DNA of 64,000 nucleotides. Source: Cupriavidus yeoncheonensis (lineage in GTDB: Bacteria; Pseudomonadota; Gammaproteobacteria; Burkholderiales; Burkholderiaceae). Made by a program: the position numbers and the translations under genes. Each line of letters begins with the position of its first letter. Positions within the stretch are counted from its first letter, which is position 1. The stretch lies in contig NZ_CAJPUY010000011.1 in NCBI RefSeq assembly GCF_905397275.1, forward strand, positions 62,001 to 126,000, read 5' to 3'. The notes under the pieces were generated by a model that worked only from the letters and a program-made list of their open reading frames with translations, had not been told where the DNA came from and searched no databases. Shown in pieces: positions 44,654 through 53,923 of this stretch.

Positions 44654-45664
44654 ATGGCTACAAAACTGAAAAGCCTGAAGGCAGGCATGCTGGCCGGAAT
44701 GGCGGCGGAAAAGACCCGTAACGATTCCATGGACCGCTTCGCACGGGCGGAAGCGGCAATCTCACAGCATCCGAACGGGCTGTTGCAGGCTCGCATGCAG
44801 GAACAGACGACGCCTTTCAGCGCTGAAAGTGCGGAAACCGAGAGTTCTCGCCCCCTGGTCCGGATTCTCCTGTCGCACCTGCATGACAACCCGCTCAATG
44901 CGCGCCGCATCTACGACCCCGCCGTCGTGCAGGAGCGCGCAGCGTCGATTGCCACGCACGGGCAGAAGACGCCAGGCCTGGCCGCACCGGATCCGTCGCG
45001 TCCTGGTCATTACATCCTGATCGATGGCCACTATCGCAAGCGAGCCCTGGCATCAGCCGGCAAGCTGGAGATGGAGTGCTTTGTCGAAAATGATCTTAGT
45101 GATCTGGACTTCTACCGCCTGTCATTCATGCTCAACGAGCAGCGGTCGGACCAGTCGGCACTCGACAACGCGATCGCCTGGCGCCAGTTGCTGGATGAGG
45201 GCAAGGTGCAGAAGGAAGAGGATATTTGCGAACTGACCGGCATCTCCGCCGGCACGGTGAACAAGACGCTCGCCTTGCTGCGGCTGCCGGAATCGGTGCT
45301 CGGCGTCATGCGCGAACGGCCGAACGCCATCGGCATCGCGGCGGGCTATGAGCTGACGCTCTATTTCAAGCTCGCCGGCGAGGATCGCACGCGAGAACTG
45401 GCGACGCGCATCATGACCGATGGCTTGTCCAGCAGAGAAGTGGAATCGATCCGCAAGCATGCGCAGGAAGGCAAGTCGCGCAAGGTGAAGGAAATCAGTC
45501 GCCAGTACAAGATTCGTACCGATGCTGGCCAGTTGCTCGGCACCATCAAAGAATGGGACTCTGGCCGGGTCATGCTCGATGTGCAGCTCAGCGACCGCAG
45601 CGCGCGCGAGGCGCTGGTCGAAGCACTCAAGACGCGTTTCGGGCTGGACAAGACGCTGCTCTGA
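44654..45664 (+). CDS. parB: ParB centromere-binding protein
   Basis: 336 residues. N-terminal NPLNARRIYDPAVVQERAASI is the ParB/Spo0J motif region, HYILIDGHYRKRALASAGK is part of the CTPase/ParB-N fold, and the HTH is in EDICELTGISAGTVNKTLALLRLP. The C-terminal dimerisation part is LDVQLSDRSAREALVEALK. It spreads from parS and interacts with ParA. The N-terminal linker (PFSAESAE) is encoded by the second parS-like palindrome. Confidence 0.93.
   Translation: MATKLKSLKAGMLAGMAAEKTRNDSMDRFARAEAAISQHPNGLLQARMQEQTTPFSAESAETESSRPLVRILLSHLHDNPLNARRIYDPAVVQERAASIATHGQKTPGLAAPDPSRPGHYILIDGHYRKRALASAGKLEMECFVENDLSDLDFYRLSFMLNEQRSDQSALDNAIAWRQLLDEGKVQKEEDICELTGISAGTVNKTLALLRLPESVLGVMRERPNAIGIAAGYELTLYFKLAGEDRTRELATRIMTDGLSSREVESIRKHAQEGKSRKVKEISRQYKIRTDAGQLLGTIKEWDSGRVMLDVQLSDRSAREALVEALKTRFGLDKTLL
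44814..44829. promoter_or_regulatory. parS-like palindrome, copy 2 (inside parB)
   Basis: CTTTCAGCGCTGAAAG, identical to the copy upstream of parA, 849 bases away and in the unstructured linker-encoding part of parB. Confidence 0.75.
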
Positions 45665-45728
45665 AACAAGCTGGCCCCGATGCCGCGCACGGCGAGGGCG
45701 GTGTGATGGCCCTCGCCTGTATCCGGCT

Positions 45729-47291
45729 TCATGCCGCTGCGGACCGAATTTTTCTGGGTGTGAACGCTGGCAGTTCCTTCGGCTGCGTCCCCGCGTAGGT
45801 CTTCCACGCCGCCCGCAACAACTGATCGAGACCACTGGCTCCATAGCCAGCAGCGGGGCCCGCCAGGCGCTTCGCGGTGCCACGGCGAGTCGGCGGATAA
45901 CCGGTTGGGCCCAGGAGCGCCGCGCCAGGAGGAGGGGAGGCCGTCAGGCCCCTCCGTACCCAATGCTTCTGCAATGACGCAAGGGTATCCGGGGCAATGG
46001 CGCGGGATCGCGACTTAGCCTCATGCCAACTCAGGCAAGCTTCAAATTCTTTCACTTGCAACGCCTCGCACGGAATGCTGGCAAGCTCGCTGAGCCTGAA
46101 GCCATCCCTGACCAGCAGGGCGGCAGCGAGCGCCGCCTGCCACTTCGGTTCGACTTGCCTGCCCAACCAGTCCAGGAATCCGTCGATGTCGCTGCGCGCG
46201 AGTCCGCCAGGTCCGTCTGATCCGACCGCGCCAGCGTCGGCCTCTGGCGTTTCGACGATATCGATGCTGCCCTCGAACAGCCCAGCCTTCGACAGCGACT
46301 TCAGCATTGCACTGATCACCCGTAGCGCCGCAGCCTGCGAACTGGCGCCCAACGGCCCCTCGAAAGGACGCCAATGCACGCGATCCCGGGGGCTTGCCGG
46401 CCCGCACCAGAACGCGGCCGGCTCCGGCGCCCGCAAGAACGCTGCATATCTTTGCAGGGATTCCACGGTGATATCGGTTAGCCGCAGACGCTCTCTCGCG
46501 AGCCAGAGGAGCAGTCGTTCGGCTTCCTTTCGGTAGCTGCTTCGCGTATGCGGCGACCTCGGCTTGGCGTCCAGCCATTGCCGCACGAGTTCTAGGTCCG
46601 ATCTCGCGGTGCCCGAAGTCGGAAGGTCTGACGGCTGCTGTTGCATATGCTCCAGCGGCACCGGATACGCCATTTGTGGACCCAGTGGAAGCGGGATGAT
46701 GGCGGGGCGCCGCGAGACTTCAGAGGGCGCCACGACATACGCCTCAATAAGTGCCTTATTATCATCTTTTGGCGGTCTGCGCTGCTCAATCATCCATCTT
46801 GTAATCACTTCCGCCGACTTTGGGCCAATCCGCGGTACCGCACGCCACCAACTACTACCGCGAGCATTGGCCAGACTGGCAAGATCGGAAATCTTGTGAA
46901 TGCCGGCCTCGGTGAGACGGCGGGCGAGGCTGGGGCCAAACCACAGCCCGACTTCGTGCCCCGACGCCGGGCGGCCCTGTCCCAGGCCTTCCAGCGAGGA
47001 GAGGGCATCGACCCTGCGCGTCATGCCCACGTCGGAGCGACCGCGAAGCGCCTCGAACATCTCGGCGATCTCCGGGCGGTCATGCTGCAGGGCAAACTGG
47101 ACGAGACGATCCCGCAGCGCCAGGATGCGCGCAATCGCCTGGTTCTCGGTCAGCGCATCGTCATCGTCCGGATCGGACAGATAGCGGTTGGCGATGTCGA
47201 CCGGCCGCATGCCCTGCGCGTAGGCGCGCACGACGGCGAATTCCGTCCGGGTCAGCTTGGTTGCGGCCGATGCGCCGTGATCTTCACTCAT
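45729..47291 (-). CDS. Tyrosine-recombinase-like protein with missing catalytic C-terminus
   Basis: 520 residues. The N-terminus looks like the phage-integrase-associated DUF3701 region with a helix-hairpin-helix-like part (HKISDLASLANARG, VPRIGPKSAEVITRWM). A core-binding domain follows (RSPHTRSSYRKEAERLLLWL) and then the start of the catalytic domain with box I Arg (LLVRDGFRLSELASI). It stops at FTPRKIRSAAA, which aligns with a box II TPHxLRHT motif with both His replaced. The third motif and the nucleophilic Tyr are absent. No frame beyond the stop continues it. Such genes often sit beside parAB on Burkholderiales secondary chromosomes, so a DNA-binding rather than recombination role is plausible. 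Confidence 0.75.
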   Translation of the reverse strand: MSEDHGASAATKLTRTEFAVVRAYAQGMRPVDIANRYLSDPDDDDALTENQAIARILALRDRLVQFALQHDRPEIAEMFEALRGRSDVGMTRRVDALSSLEGLGQGRPASGHEVGLWFGPSLARRLTEAGIHKISDLASLANARGSSWWRAVPRIGPKSAEVITRWMIEQRRPPKDDNKALIEAYVVAPSEVSRRPAIIPLPLGPQMAYPVPLEHMQQQPSDLPTSGTARSDLELVRQWLDAKPRSPHTRSSYRKEAERLLLWLARERLRLTDITVESLQRYAAFLRAPEPAAFWCGPASPRDRVHWRPFEGPLGASSQAAALRVISAMLKSLSKAGLFEGSIDIVETPEADAGAVGSDGPGGLARSDIDGFLDWLGRQVEPKWQAALAAALLVRDGFRLSELASIPCEALQVKEFEACLSWHEAKSRSRAIAPDTLASLQKHWVRRGLTASPPPGAALLGPTGYPPTRRGTAKRLAGPAAGYGASGLDQLLRAAWKTYAGTQPKELPAFTPRKIRSAAA

Positions 47292-47508
47292 CGCAGGTTC
47301 TCACGTAAGTGACTGAACTATAACAACTTTATTCAAAGTGGATTCCGAGCAGGCCACTTTTGCGGCAGCAAAGTCAATGTAAATTATTTTTGTGCGAGTC
47401 ACCACACTTTATTTGTCCTTTTTGCCGAGCGGACACGCCACTGCAGGGCTTCCCCGTCGGCTCCCCGTGCTTGGGCGCTCGCTCGGATGAGGCTCGCAAA
47501 GAGCGAAA

Positions 47509-47525
47509 GCGTACCCAATTCTGCG
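47509..47525 (-). repeat. 17-bp element, origin-type variant
   Basis: GCGTACCCAATTCTGCG, identical (reverse complement) to the origin copies at 41194 and 41557. Confidence 0.93.
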
Positions 47526-47675
47526 TGCCCGAATTGCCCGGCGCCGCGCTCCCCGGGGGCTCTAGCGGCGGCCGGGGAATGCCCGATACCCGTCGCGCGG
47601 ACGGGCCCGGATAATGCGCTCCGACGCCCCGCTGCCCGCGGGCGACATTGAACCTATCGCCAGTCGCCAGTCGCC

Positions 47676-47720
47676 AGCCCAGCCCAGCCCAGCCCAGCCC
47701 AGCCCAGCCCAGCCCAGCCC
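47676..47720. repeat. Nine tandem AGCCC pentamers upstream of the hybrid kinase
   Basis: Uninterrupted 45-base tract ending 65 bases before the kinase start, preceded by a CAGTCGC-like repeat. Pentamer tracts are prone to slippage, so promoter or leader spacing may vary. Confidence 0.95.
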
Positions 47721-47785
47721 GGCGTCGGCTCGGCCCCCGTACCCTGGCCAGCTGATGCCAGCCTCCGCCTCCACGCTCCATTCCC

Positions 47786-50700
47786 GTGAATCCAATCCAT
47801 TCCATGCCGGGCCCGGCCCCCCAAGGTCTCAGGCGCCTCTGGCAGCGCGCCGGCAGGTTTGCTGCCCCTGACGTACGCAAGACGGCAGGCATGACCGTTG
47901 CCGCCGTGGGGCTCATCCTGCTGCTGAGCATCCATGTCATCGGCACGTTGCACTCCCAGGAACGCAGCCGCGTGGAGGCCGAGCGCCAGGCTGCGCTTCA
48001 TGCCGTCACGCGCATGATCGGGATGCTGAGGGAGGACAGTGAAACGCGGCTGCGGACGATTATCGAGAACCCGTACCAGATCGAACTGGCACGCCAGATT
48101 GCCAAGGCGCCCGACAACCCGATACTGCGCGATCGATATGAGGCGTGGATCACGCCCGTGTTCCGCAGCAGGGGCTTCGAAGGCTACAGCCTGATCTCGC
48201 CGACTCGCATGATTGTTGCGGCAAGCAGCCGCGCCTACGTCGGCAAGCCGGTATCGACTGGTGTCGTGATCGAGGCCCTGGAGCGCGCGGAGCACGAGGA
48301 CTTCGTCGTGACACGGCCGAACCAGTCCCCCATGCCGATCCTCACGCCCGAGGGCGAGCAGCCCGCCGGTACCTTGTTCCAGCAGGTTTGTGCCCGCATC
48401 GGCAATGTGGGGGACCCGGTCGGCTTCCTTTGCCTGCGTACCGATCCGCGCGCCCGCCTGTTCGAGATTCTGCGTGTGGGTTGGTCAGGCAAGAGCGGCA
48501 AGGCTTATGCCATCGATGCAGCGGGCCGCTTGTTGTCGCCCGGCCTGCCTGGCGGCGATCCGTTGCCGGACGGTGCGGCGAAGCAAGCGGCGCCGTTCGG
48601 CCTCTGTGCCAGAGTCCCGGCGCGACCGCGCGGAGGTGGCCCGGCGATGGCCGCGGAGGGAAGCGGAGAACTGACCGCAGTCGCGGCGGCACTGCGGGGC
48701 GGCACGGAGGGTGAGACGCGCGTCCTGGACCACTATCTCGACTATCGCGGCCGCCCTGTCATCGGCGTCGGGCACTGGTTCTCCGACAGCGCGATGGGCG
48801 TCATTGTCGAACTCGACACGGACGAGGCGTACCGCTCGTTCCATCTGGCGCGCCAGGCGATCGTCGCGCTGACGACGATTGCTGTCTGCCTGATGCTTGC
48901 CCTGACGGCGTTGCACTGGCGCAGCCGGCGCGAAATGCGGCAGAACGCCCAGCGGTGGGAGGCGTTCCGCAAGAACGTGCCGGCGGGTCTCGCCTACATG
49001 AGCCCCGGCGGCATGGTCGAGATGGCCAACGACACCTATTGCGAACTCGCCGGCCTGCCGCTCAACGACATCCTGGGCAGGAACGCGTGGACGATCTGGC
49101 CGGACCGGAGTGTTGCGGGCATCAGCGAGCGCGGCCACGCCGAAGTGCTGCGCACGGGGAAAACTCACGTCGAGGTGTATACAATTGACCAGCGGCCTCA
49201 CCGTCAACGGGTCTATCGTGTCGCAAAGTTTCCGTTGCGCAGCGAGGATCAGGCCAGGGTCATCGGCGTCGGTACTGTGGTCACCGATATTACCGAGCAG
49301 GAGCGCACGCGCAAGGCGCTAGAGAATCTCGCCAGCACGCTCGAATCGAAGGTGGCTGAGCGCACGCGCGAACTGATGGAGGCTCGTGAATCCGCCGAAG
49401 CGGCCGCACGGGCCAAGTCGCAGTTCCTCGCGAACATGAGCCACGAGATCCGGACACCGCTGAACGGCATCAGCGGCATGACGCACCTCGCCATGGCGGA
49501 GTCGGACGTCGGCAGGCAGGGGCGTTATCTGGCGCGCATCGAAGAGTCGTGCCAGCACCTGCAGCGCATTGTCAATGACATTCTCGACTTCTCCAAGATC
49601 GAGGCCGGCATGCTTGCGGTCGATGCCGCGAGCTTCGCGCTGGCGCGCCTGCTGGACCACGTGCTGTCGCTGTTCCGCGAGCAGGCACGCAAAAAGGGCA
49701 TTGCCTTGTGTACGGAACTGGACTGCGCACTGCCGCTCCATGTGATCGGCGACTCTCAGCGTATCGGCCAGATCCTGATCAACCTGCTTGGCAATGCGCT
49801 CAAGTTCACCGATACCGGCCACGTCCGCCTGCGCGTGCACGCGTGCGGTGGCGACGACAACGTCGTGGCCGTGCGCTTCGAGGTCAGCGACACCGGGGTC
49901 GGGATACCCGCGGAAGCGCTGCGCGCGCTGTTCAGCCCGTTTCACCAGGCCGACAGTTCGGCGGCGCGGCGCTTCGAGGGCACGGGCCTTGGCCTGGCCA
50001 TCAGCCAGCGCCTGGCCGAGCTGATGGGCGGTTGCATTGCCGTACAGAGCCAGGTGGGTGTCGGCAGCGTGTTCGCGCTGGAGATCGGCCTGGGCGTACC
50101 GAAGCCGGCGACACGGCAATCCGGCATCGCCAGCATGAACACCGCGATCCCGGCGCGTGCCACGGGCCCGGGAACTCCGCGCGATGACGATACGCATCCC
50201 GTTGCGCCCGCTGCGGCGCCGCATGAACTGCGCGGGTGCGCGGTGTTGCTGGTGGAAGACAATCCGATCAACCAGGAAGTCGCGCATGCGCTGCTGACGC
50301 GGGCAGGCATGCAAGTCACGCTGGCGGACAACGGCGAGCAGGCCCTGCACCTGCTCGCCGAAGGGCGGTTCGACCTCGTGCTGATGGACGTCCAGATGCC
50401 GATGCTCGACGGGCTCGAAACGACCCGCCGCATCCGCAGCGATGCGCGGCATGCCTCGCTCCCGGTGGTGGCGTTGACGGCAAGCGCGCTGGAGGCAGAC
50501 CGCCAGCGATGCCTTGCCGCAGGCATGGACGACTACGTCTCCAAGCCGATCGAGCCATCGCAGCTCTACCAGGTCATGGTGCGCACGCTTGGCCGCGGCA
50601 AGGCGGCACTACCGCAAGCCGTCGCGGCGGTCCCGGCCGAGCCTGCGCAGCCGGTCCGCGAGCCCGCGTGCTTCGCATCGCTGCGCGCGATCCGCGGGCT

Positions 50701-51094
50701 GGATATGGAACGCGCACTTGCCCGCTTGCTGGGGCGCAGCGAAATCTATCTTGGCCTCGTGCACCGCATCCTCACCGAGCGCATGGATTTTCACCGGCAT
50801 CTGCGTCAGGCGGTCGCCGAAGCCCGGTACCGCGATGCCAGCCTGCTCGCGCATAACATGCAGGGGATCCTGGCCACACTTGGCGCCGCGGAACTGGCGT
50901 CCATGCTGCACACGCTGGAGCGCGAGTTGCTCGGCGAGAGACCCGGCGAAGCACAACTGTCGGGGTTCATGCATCGATATGAACTGCTGTTGGCGTCGCT
51001 ATCGAAGGCGCTTGAGCCAGGCGATGCGGCCGCGCAAACTGAGGGCCTGGTCGAGGTTGCAGAGGCCGCGCATTCAGGAAACGGAAATGAGTGA
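47786..51094 (+). CDS. Hybrid sensor histidine kinase (PDC-PAS-HisKA-HATPase-REC-Hpt)
   Basis: 1102 residues from GTG (ATG at 47804 is an alternative). TM1 about 36-55, a periplasmic double-Cache-like sensor of about 295 residues, TM2 about 352-371, PAS about 385-510, HisKA with NMSHEIRTPLNG (His near 552), HATPase with NLLGNALKFTD, DTGVGIP and GTGLGLAI, receiver with LVEDNPINQE and LVLMDVQMPML (Asp near 868), and a C-terminal Hpt with LLAHNMQGILA (His near 1022). The complete phosphorelay order resembles BarA/ArcB-type kinases. It overlaps rtcB by eight bases. Confidence 0.93.
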   Translation: MNPIHSMPGPAPQGLRRLWQRAGRFAAPDVRKTAGMTVAAVGLILLLSIHVIGTLHSQERSRVEAERQAALHAVTRMIGMLREDSETRLRTIIENPYQIELARQIAKAPDNPILRDRYEAWITPVFRSRGFEGYSLISPTRMIVAASSRAYVGKPVSTGVVIEALERAEHEDFVVTRPNQSPMPILTPEGEQPAGTLFQQVCARIGNVGDPVGFLCLRTDPRARLFEILRVGWSGKSGKAYAIDAAGRLLSPGLPGGDPLPDGAAKQAAPFGLCARVPARPRGGGPAMAAEGSGELTAVAAALRGGTEGETRVLDHYLDYRGRPVIGVGHWFSDSAMGVIVELDTDEAYRSFHLARQAIVALTTIAVCLMLALTALHWRSRREMRQNAQRWEAFRKNVPAGLAYMSPGGMVEMANDTYCELAGLPLNDILGRNAWTIWPDRSVAGISERGHAEVLRTGKTHVEVYTIDQRPHRQRVYRVAKFPLRSEDQARVIGVGTVVTDITEQERTRKALENLASTLESKVAERTRELMEARESAEAAARAKSQFLANMSHEIRTPLNGISGMTHLAMAESDVGRQGRYLARIEESCQHLQRIVNDILDFSKIEAGMLAVDAASFALARLLDHVLSLFREQARKKGIALCTELDCALPLHVIGDSQRIGQILINLLGNALKFTDTGHVRLRVHACGGDDNVVAVRFEVSDTGVGIPAEALRALFSPFHQADSSAARRFEGTGLGLAISQRLAELMGGCIAVQSQVGVGSVFALEIGLGVPKPATRQSGIASMNTAIPARATGPGTPRDDDTHPVAPAAAPHELRGCAVLLVEDNPINQEVAHALLTRAGMQVTLADNGEQALHLLAEGRFDLVLMDVQMPMLDGLETTRRIRSDARHASLPVVALTASALEADRQRCLAAGMDDYVSKPIEPSQLYQVMVRTLGRGKAALPQAVAAVPAEPAQPVREPACFASLRAIRGLDMERALARLLGRSEIYLGLVHRILTERMDFHRHLRQAVAEARYRDASLLAHNMQGILATLGAAELASMLHTLERELLGERPGEAQLSGFMHRYELLLASLSKALEPGDAAAQTEGLVEVAEAAHSGNGNE

Positions 51095-52310
51095 AACCGA
51101 CTATCAGCTCATGGAGCTCGCCCACGGCAAGCCCGTGAAAATGTGGACGCAGGGCGTGGCCGTCGAGGAAGACGCGCGCCGCCAGTTGCGCAACACGGCG
51201 AGCATGCCCTTCATCTATCGCCATCTGGCGGTGATGCCGGATGTCCATCTGGGCAAAGGCTCGACGATCGGCAGCGTCATCCCGACGCGGGGCGCGATCA
51301 TCCCGGCAGCGGTCGGTGTCGATATCGGCTGCGGCATGATGGCCGTTCGCACGACGCTCAAGGCTGCCGACCTGCCCGATTCGCTGGCCCGGTTGCGCAG
51401 TGCGATCGAGAAGGCCGTGCCGCATGGCCGCGCGCCAGGCCGCCGCGATCCGGGCGCGTGGAGCCAGCGTACCCCGCATCACGTCGACGACGTATGGAAG
51501 ACGCTCTCGCCTGGCTTCCGGCGCCTGGCGCAGAAGTACCCAAAGCTCGAGCGCACCAACAACTACGTGCACCTGGGCACGCTCGGCACGGGCAACCATT
51601 TCATCGAGGTGTGCCTGGACGAGGCCGGCAGCGTCTGGTTCATGCTCCACAGCGGCTCGCGTGGCGTGGGCAATGCGATCGGTTCGCTGTTCATTGAGCT
51701 CGCGCAGCAGGACATGCGCCGGCATATCGCGAACCTGCCTGACCGCGACCTTGCGTACTTTGAAGAAGGCAGCCTGCACTTTGACGACTATGTCGAAGCC
51801 GTGGGCTGGGCACAGGAGTATGCACGCCGTAATCGCGAAGTGATGATGGCCGCCGTCATTGCGGCCGCGCGCGGCGTGATTCAACAGCCGTTCGGTATCG
51901 ACGAACATGCGGTGAACTGCCATCACAACTACGTGCAAAAGGAGCGCCACTTCGGCGAGGAGGTGTTCGTGACCCGCAAGGGTGCCGTGTCGGCGCAGAA
52001 GGGCCAGCTGGGCATCATCCCCGGATCGATGGGCGCCAAGAGCTTCATCGTGCGCGGCCTTGGCAATCCCGAGAGCTTCTGCTCATGCAGCCATGGCGCC
52101 GGCCGCGCGATGAGCCGCACGGAAGCCAGGCGCCGCTTCACGGTGGCCGACCAGGTCAAGGCTACCGCGCACGTCGAATGCCGCAAGGATGCGGCGGTGA
52201 TCGACGAGATCCCCATGGCCTACAAGGACATCGATGCCGTCATGGCCGCGCAGCGCAGCCTGGTGGAGGTTGTCCACACGCTGCGGCAGGTGGTGTGCGT
52301 GAAAGGGTAA
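51087..52310 (+). CDS. rtcB: RtcB RNA ligase
   Basis: 407 residues. Metal/GTP-binding signatures: VMPDVHLGKGSTIGSVIPT, VGVDIGCGMMAVRT (catalytic Cys), LGTLGTGNHFIEV, CHHNYV (His) and CSHGAGRAMSRTEA (guanylylated His). It ligates 3'-phosphate or 2',3'-cyclic phosphate RNA to 5'-OH ends with GTP and Mn2+. AGGAAACG precedes the ATG, which lies within the 3' end of the hybrid kinase gene. No rtcA or rtcR is adjacent, which is unusual. Confidence 0.94.
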   Translation: MSETDYQLMELAHGKPVKMWTQGVAVEEDARRQLRNTASMPFIYRHLAVMPDVHLGKGSTIGSVIPTRGAIIPAAVGVDIGCGMMAVRTTLKAADLPDSLARLRSAIEKAVPHGRAPGRRDPGAWSQRTPHHVDDVWKTLSPGFRRLAQKYPKLERTNNYVHLGTLGTGNHFIEVCLDEAGSVWFMLHSGSRGVGNAIGSLFIELAQQDMRRHIANLPDRDLAYFEEGSLHFDDYVEAVGWAQEYARRNREVMMAAVIAAARGVIQQPFGIDEHAVNCHHNYVQKERHFGEEVFVTRKGAVSAQKGQLGIIPGSMGAKSFIVRGLGNPESFCSCSHGAGRAMSRTEARRRFTVADQVKATAHVECRKDAAVIDEIPMAYKDIDAVMAAQRSLVEVVHTLRQVVCVKG

Positions 52311-52717
52311 GGCAACGGCCGGCAGTTCGCAGGGCTGCCGACCATCAACAGAGCAATGGGCAATGTTGCTGCCTGGCCCCGGGAGCGTCGATCAGGTGGC
52401 AAGCCCCGTTTCACCCAGCCCGTTTCATCCAGCACCGATTCAAGCCGATCCTTCAGCAGCCCGAGTAGGCAGAACACGCTGAAGCTCGCCCCCCGCTCGC
52501 TCGCATTCCATTTACGACCACCACCATACCTCCCGCGTATCAACCCGATACCCAATCAGTGTTGGACGATCCGCGCGGCATTTGTCTATCCTCGGTTCGC
52601 GCCCCCGGCACGAAACGGCAGCGGGATGTGCGCCACAGGGGGCCTGTCGGCTTGTCGGCGTCCCGCAGAAGAAGACCCGGAACGGAGACAAGAAGGACCC
52701 CGCGCCTTCACCACCCC

Positions 52718-53923
52718 ATGCAAGAACCCCTCATCTCGTCCGCCCAGAGCCCCGCGGAACGCGCCGGCAGCGCGTGGTCGCTGTCCGCGATCACGGCCGG
52801 CTTCCTTGCCGTGCTGATCTCGTATTCCGGCCCGCTGGTGATCTTCTTCCAGGCGGCGCACGCGGCCAGCCTGCCGGCCGGGATGGTCACGTCGTGGGTG
52901 TGGGGAATCTCGATCGGCGCGGGCGTGTCGGGTTTGCTGTTGAGCTGGCGGCTCAGGGTGCCGGTCATCACGGCATGGTCCGCGCCCGGGACGGCGCTGC
53001 TGGTGACGCTGTTCCCGCAGCTGGGTCTTGCCGACGCAGTGGGCGCCTACGTGAGCGCTGCGGCGATCCTGTTCGTGATCGGGATCTCTGGCAGCTTCGA
53101 CTGGCTGGTGCAACGGATTCCGCGCGGCATCGCGGCCGGCATGATGGCGGGCATCCTGTTCCAGTTCGGCGCGGGCGCATTCAAGGCCGCCGGAACCATG
53201 CCGCTGCTCGCGGGCGTGATGATCGTGACTTACCTCGTGTGCCGGCGCTGGTTGCAGCGCTACTGCATGGTGGTGGTGCTGGCCGTCGGTGTCGCGGTGG
53301 CCACGGCGCTGGGGCTCACGCACGCGGGCGATCTCCACCTGGCGCTGGCCAGGCCCGTCTTCACCGCGCCGCACTGGTCGCTCGGCGCGACGCTGAGCCT
53401 GGCCATCCCGCTGGTGATCGTCAGTCTCACCGGGCAGTTCCTGCCCGGCATGGCAATCCTGCACCTGTCGGGGTACCGCACGCCGGCGCGGCCCATTCTT
53501 GCGGCGACCAGCCTCGCCAGCGCCGCGGTTGCCTGCTTCGGCGGCATCACCATCGTGACGGCAGCCATTACCGCGGCGCTGTGCACGGGGAAGGATGCGC
53601 ATGAAGATCCCGCGCGCCGCTATGTGGCGGGCATCGCCAATGGCGTGTTCTACCTCGTGGGCGGCACGTTCGCGGGCACCATCGTGCTGCTGTTCGATGC
53701 GCTGCCGCACGCCTTTGTCGCGGTCCTTGCCGGGCTGGCGCTGGTCGGCGCCATCATGTCCAACGTGATGGAGGCCATCTCGCAGGACGATCACCGTGAA
53801 GCGTCGGTCATCACCTTCCTTGCCACGGCTTCGGGCATGACCCTGTTCGGACTGGGCTCGGCCTTCTGGGGGATCGTTATTGGCAGCGTGGCCTGGCTCA
53901 TCCTGCACTGGAAACGGCGCTAG
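52718..53923 (+). CDS. BenE-family benzoate/H+ symporter
   Basis: 401 residues with 12 hydrophobic helices. Family signatures GFLAVLISYSGPLVIFFQAA, VPVITAWSAPGTALLV, RIPRGIAAGMMAGILFQFG and ITAALCTGKDAHEDPARRYV. BenE imports benzoate in Acinetobacter; the substrate here is not established and no ben genes are near. The start was chosen at MQEPLISS because the upstream open extension is Arg-rich and lacks a ribosome binding site. Confidence 0.9.
   Translation: MQEPLISSAQSPAERAGSAWSLSAITAGFLAVLISYSGPLVIFFQAAHAASLPAGMVTSWVWGISIGAGVSGLLLSWRLRVPVITAWSAPGTALLVTLFPQLGLADAVGAYVSAAAILFVIGISGSFDWLVQRIPRGIAAGMMAGILFQFGAGAFKAAGTMPLLAGVMIVTYLVCRRWLQRYCMVVVLAVGVAVATALGLTHAGDLHLALARPVFTAPHWSLGATLSLAIPLVIVSLTGQFLPGMAILHLSGYRTPARPILAATSLASAAVACFGGITIVTAAITAALCTGKDAHEDPARRYVAGIANGVFYLVGGTFAGTIVLLFDALPHAFVAVLAGLALVGAIMSNVMEAISQDDHREASVITFLATASGMTLFGLGSAFWGIVIGSVAWLILHWKRR

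Larger units (their letters stand above)
47292..47785. other. Divergent gap between the recombinase-like and hybrid kinase genes
   Basis: 494 bases. Its left part is AT-rich with an inverted repeat AAAGTGG (47335-47341)/CCACTTT (47354-47360), a candidate operator. One variant 17-bp element lies at 47509 and an AGCCC tandem repeat at 47676. No gene. Confidence 0.6.

Noticed and set aside
45955..45975. Additional repeat copy in the recombinase gene (GTACCCAATGCTTCTGC)
   Set aside because: It has an extra base inside the core and lacks the GCG flanks; likely coincidence in coding sequence.
47614..47871. Pentamer-containing open frame as a phase-variable N-terminus of the hybrid kinase
   Set aside because: A TGA at 47753-47755 in the kinase frame lies between the repeat and the start codon, so no repeat number can fuse them.
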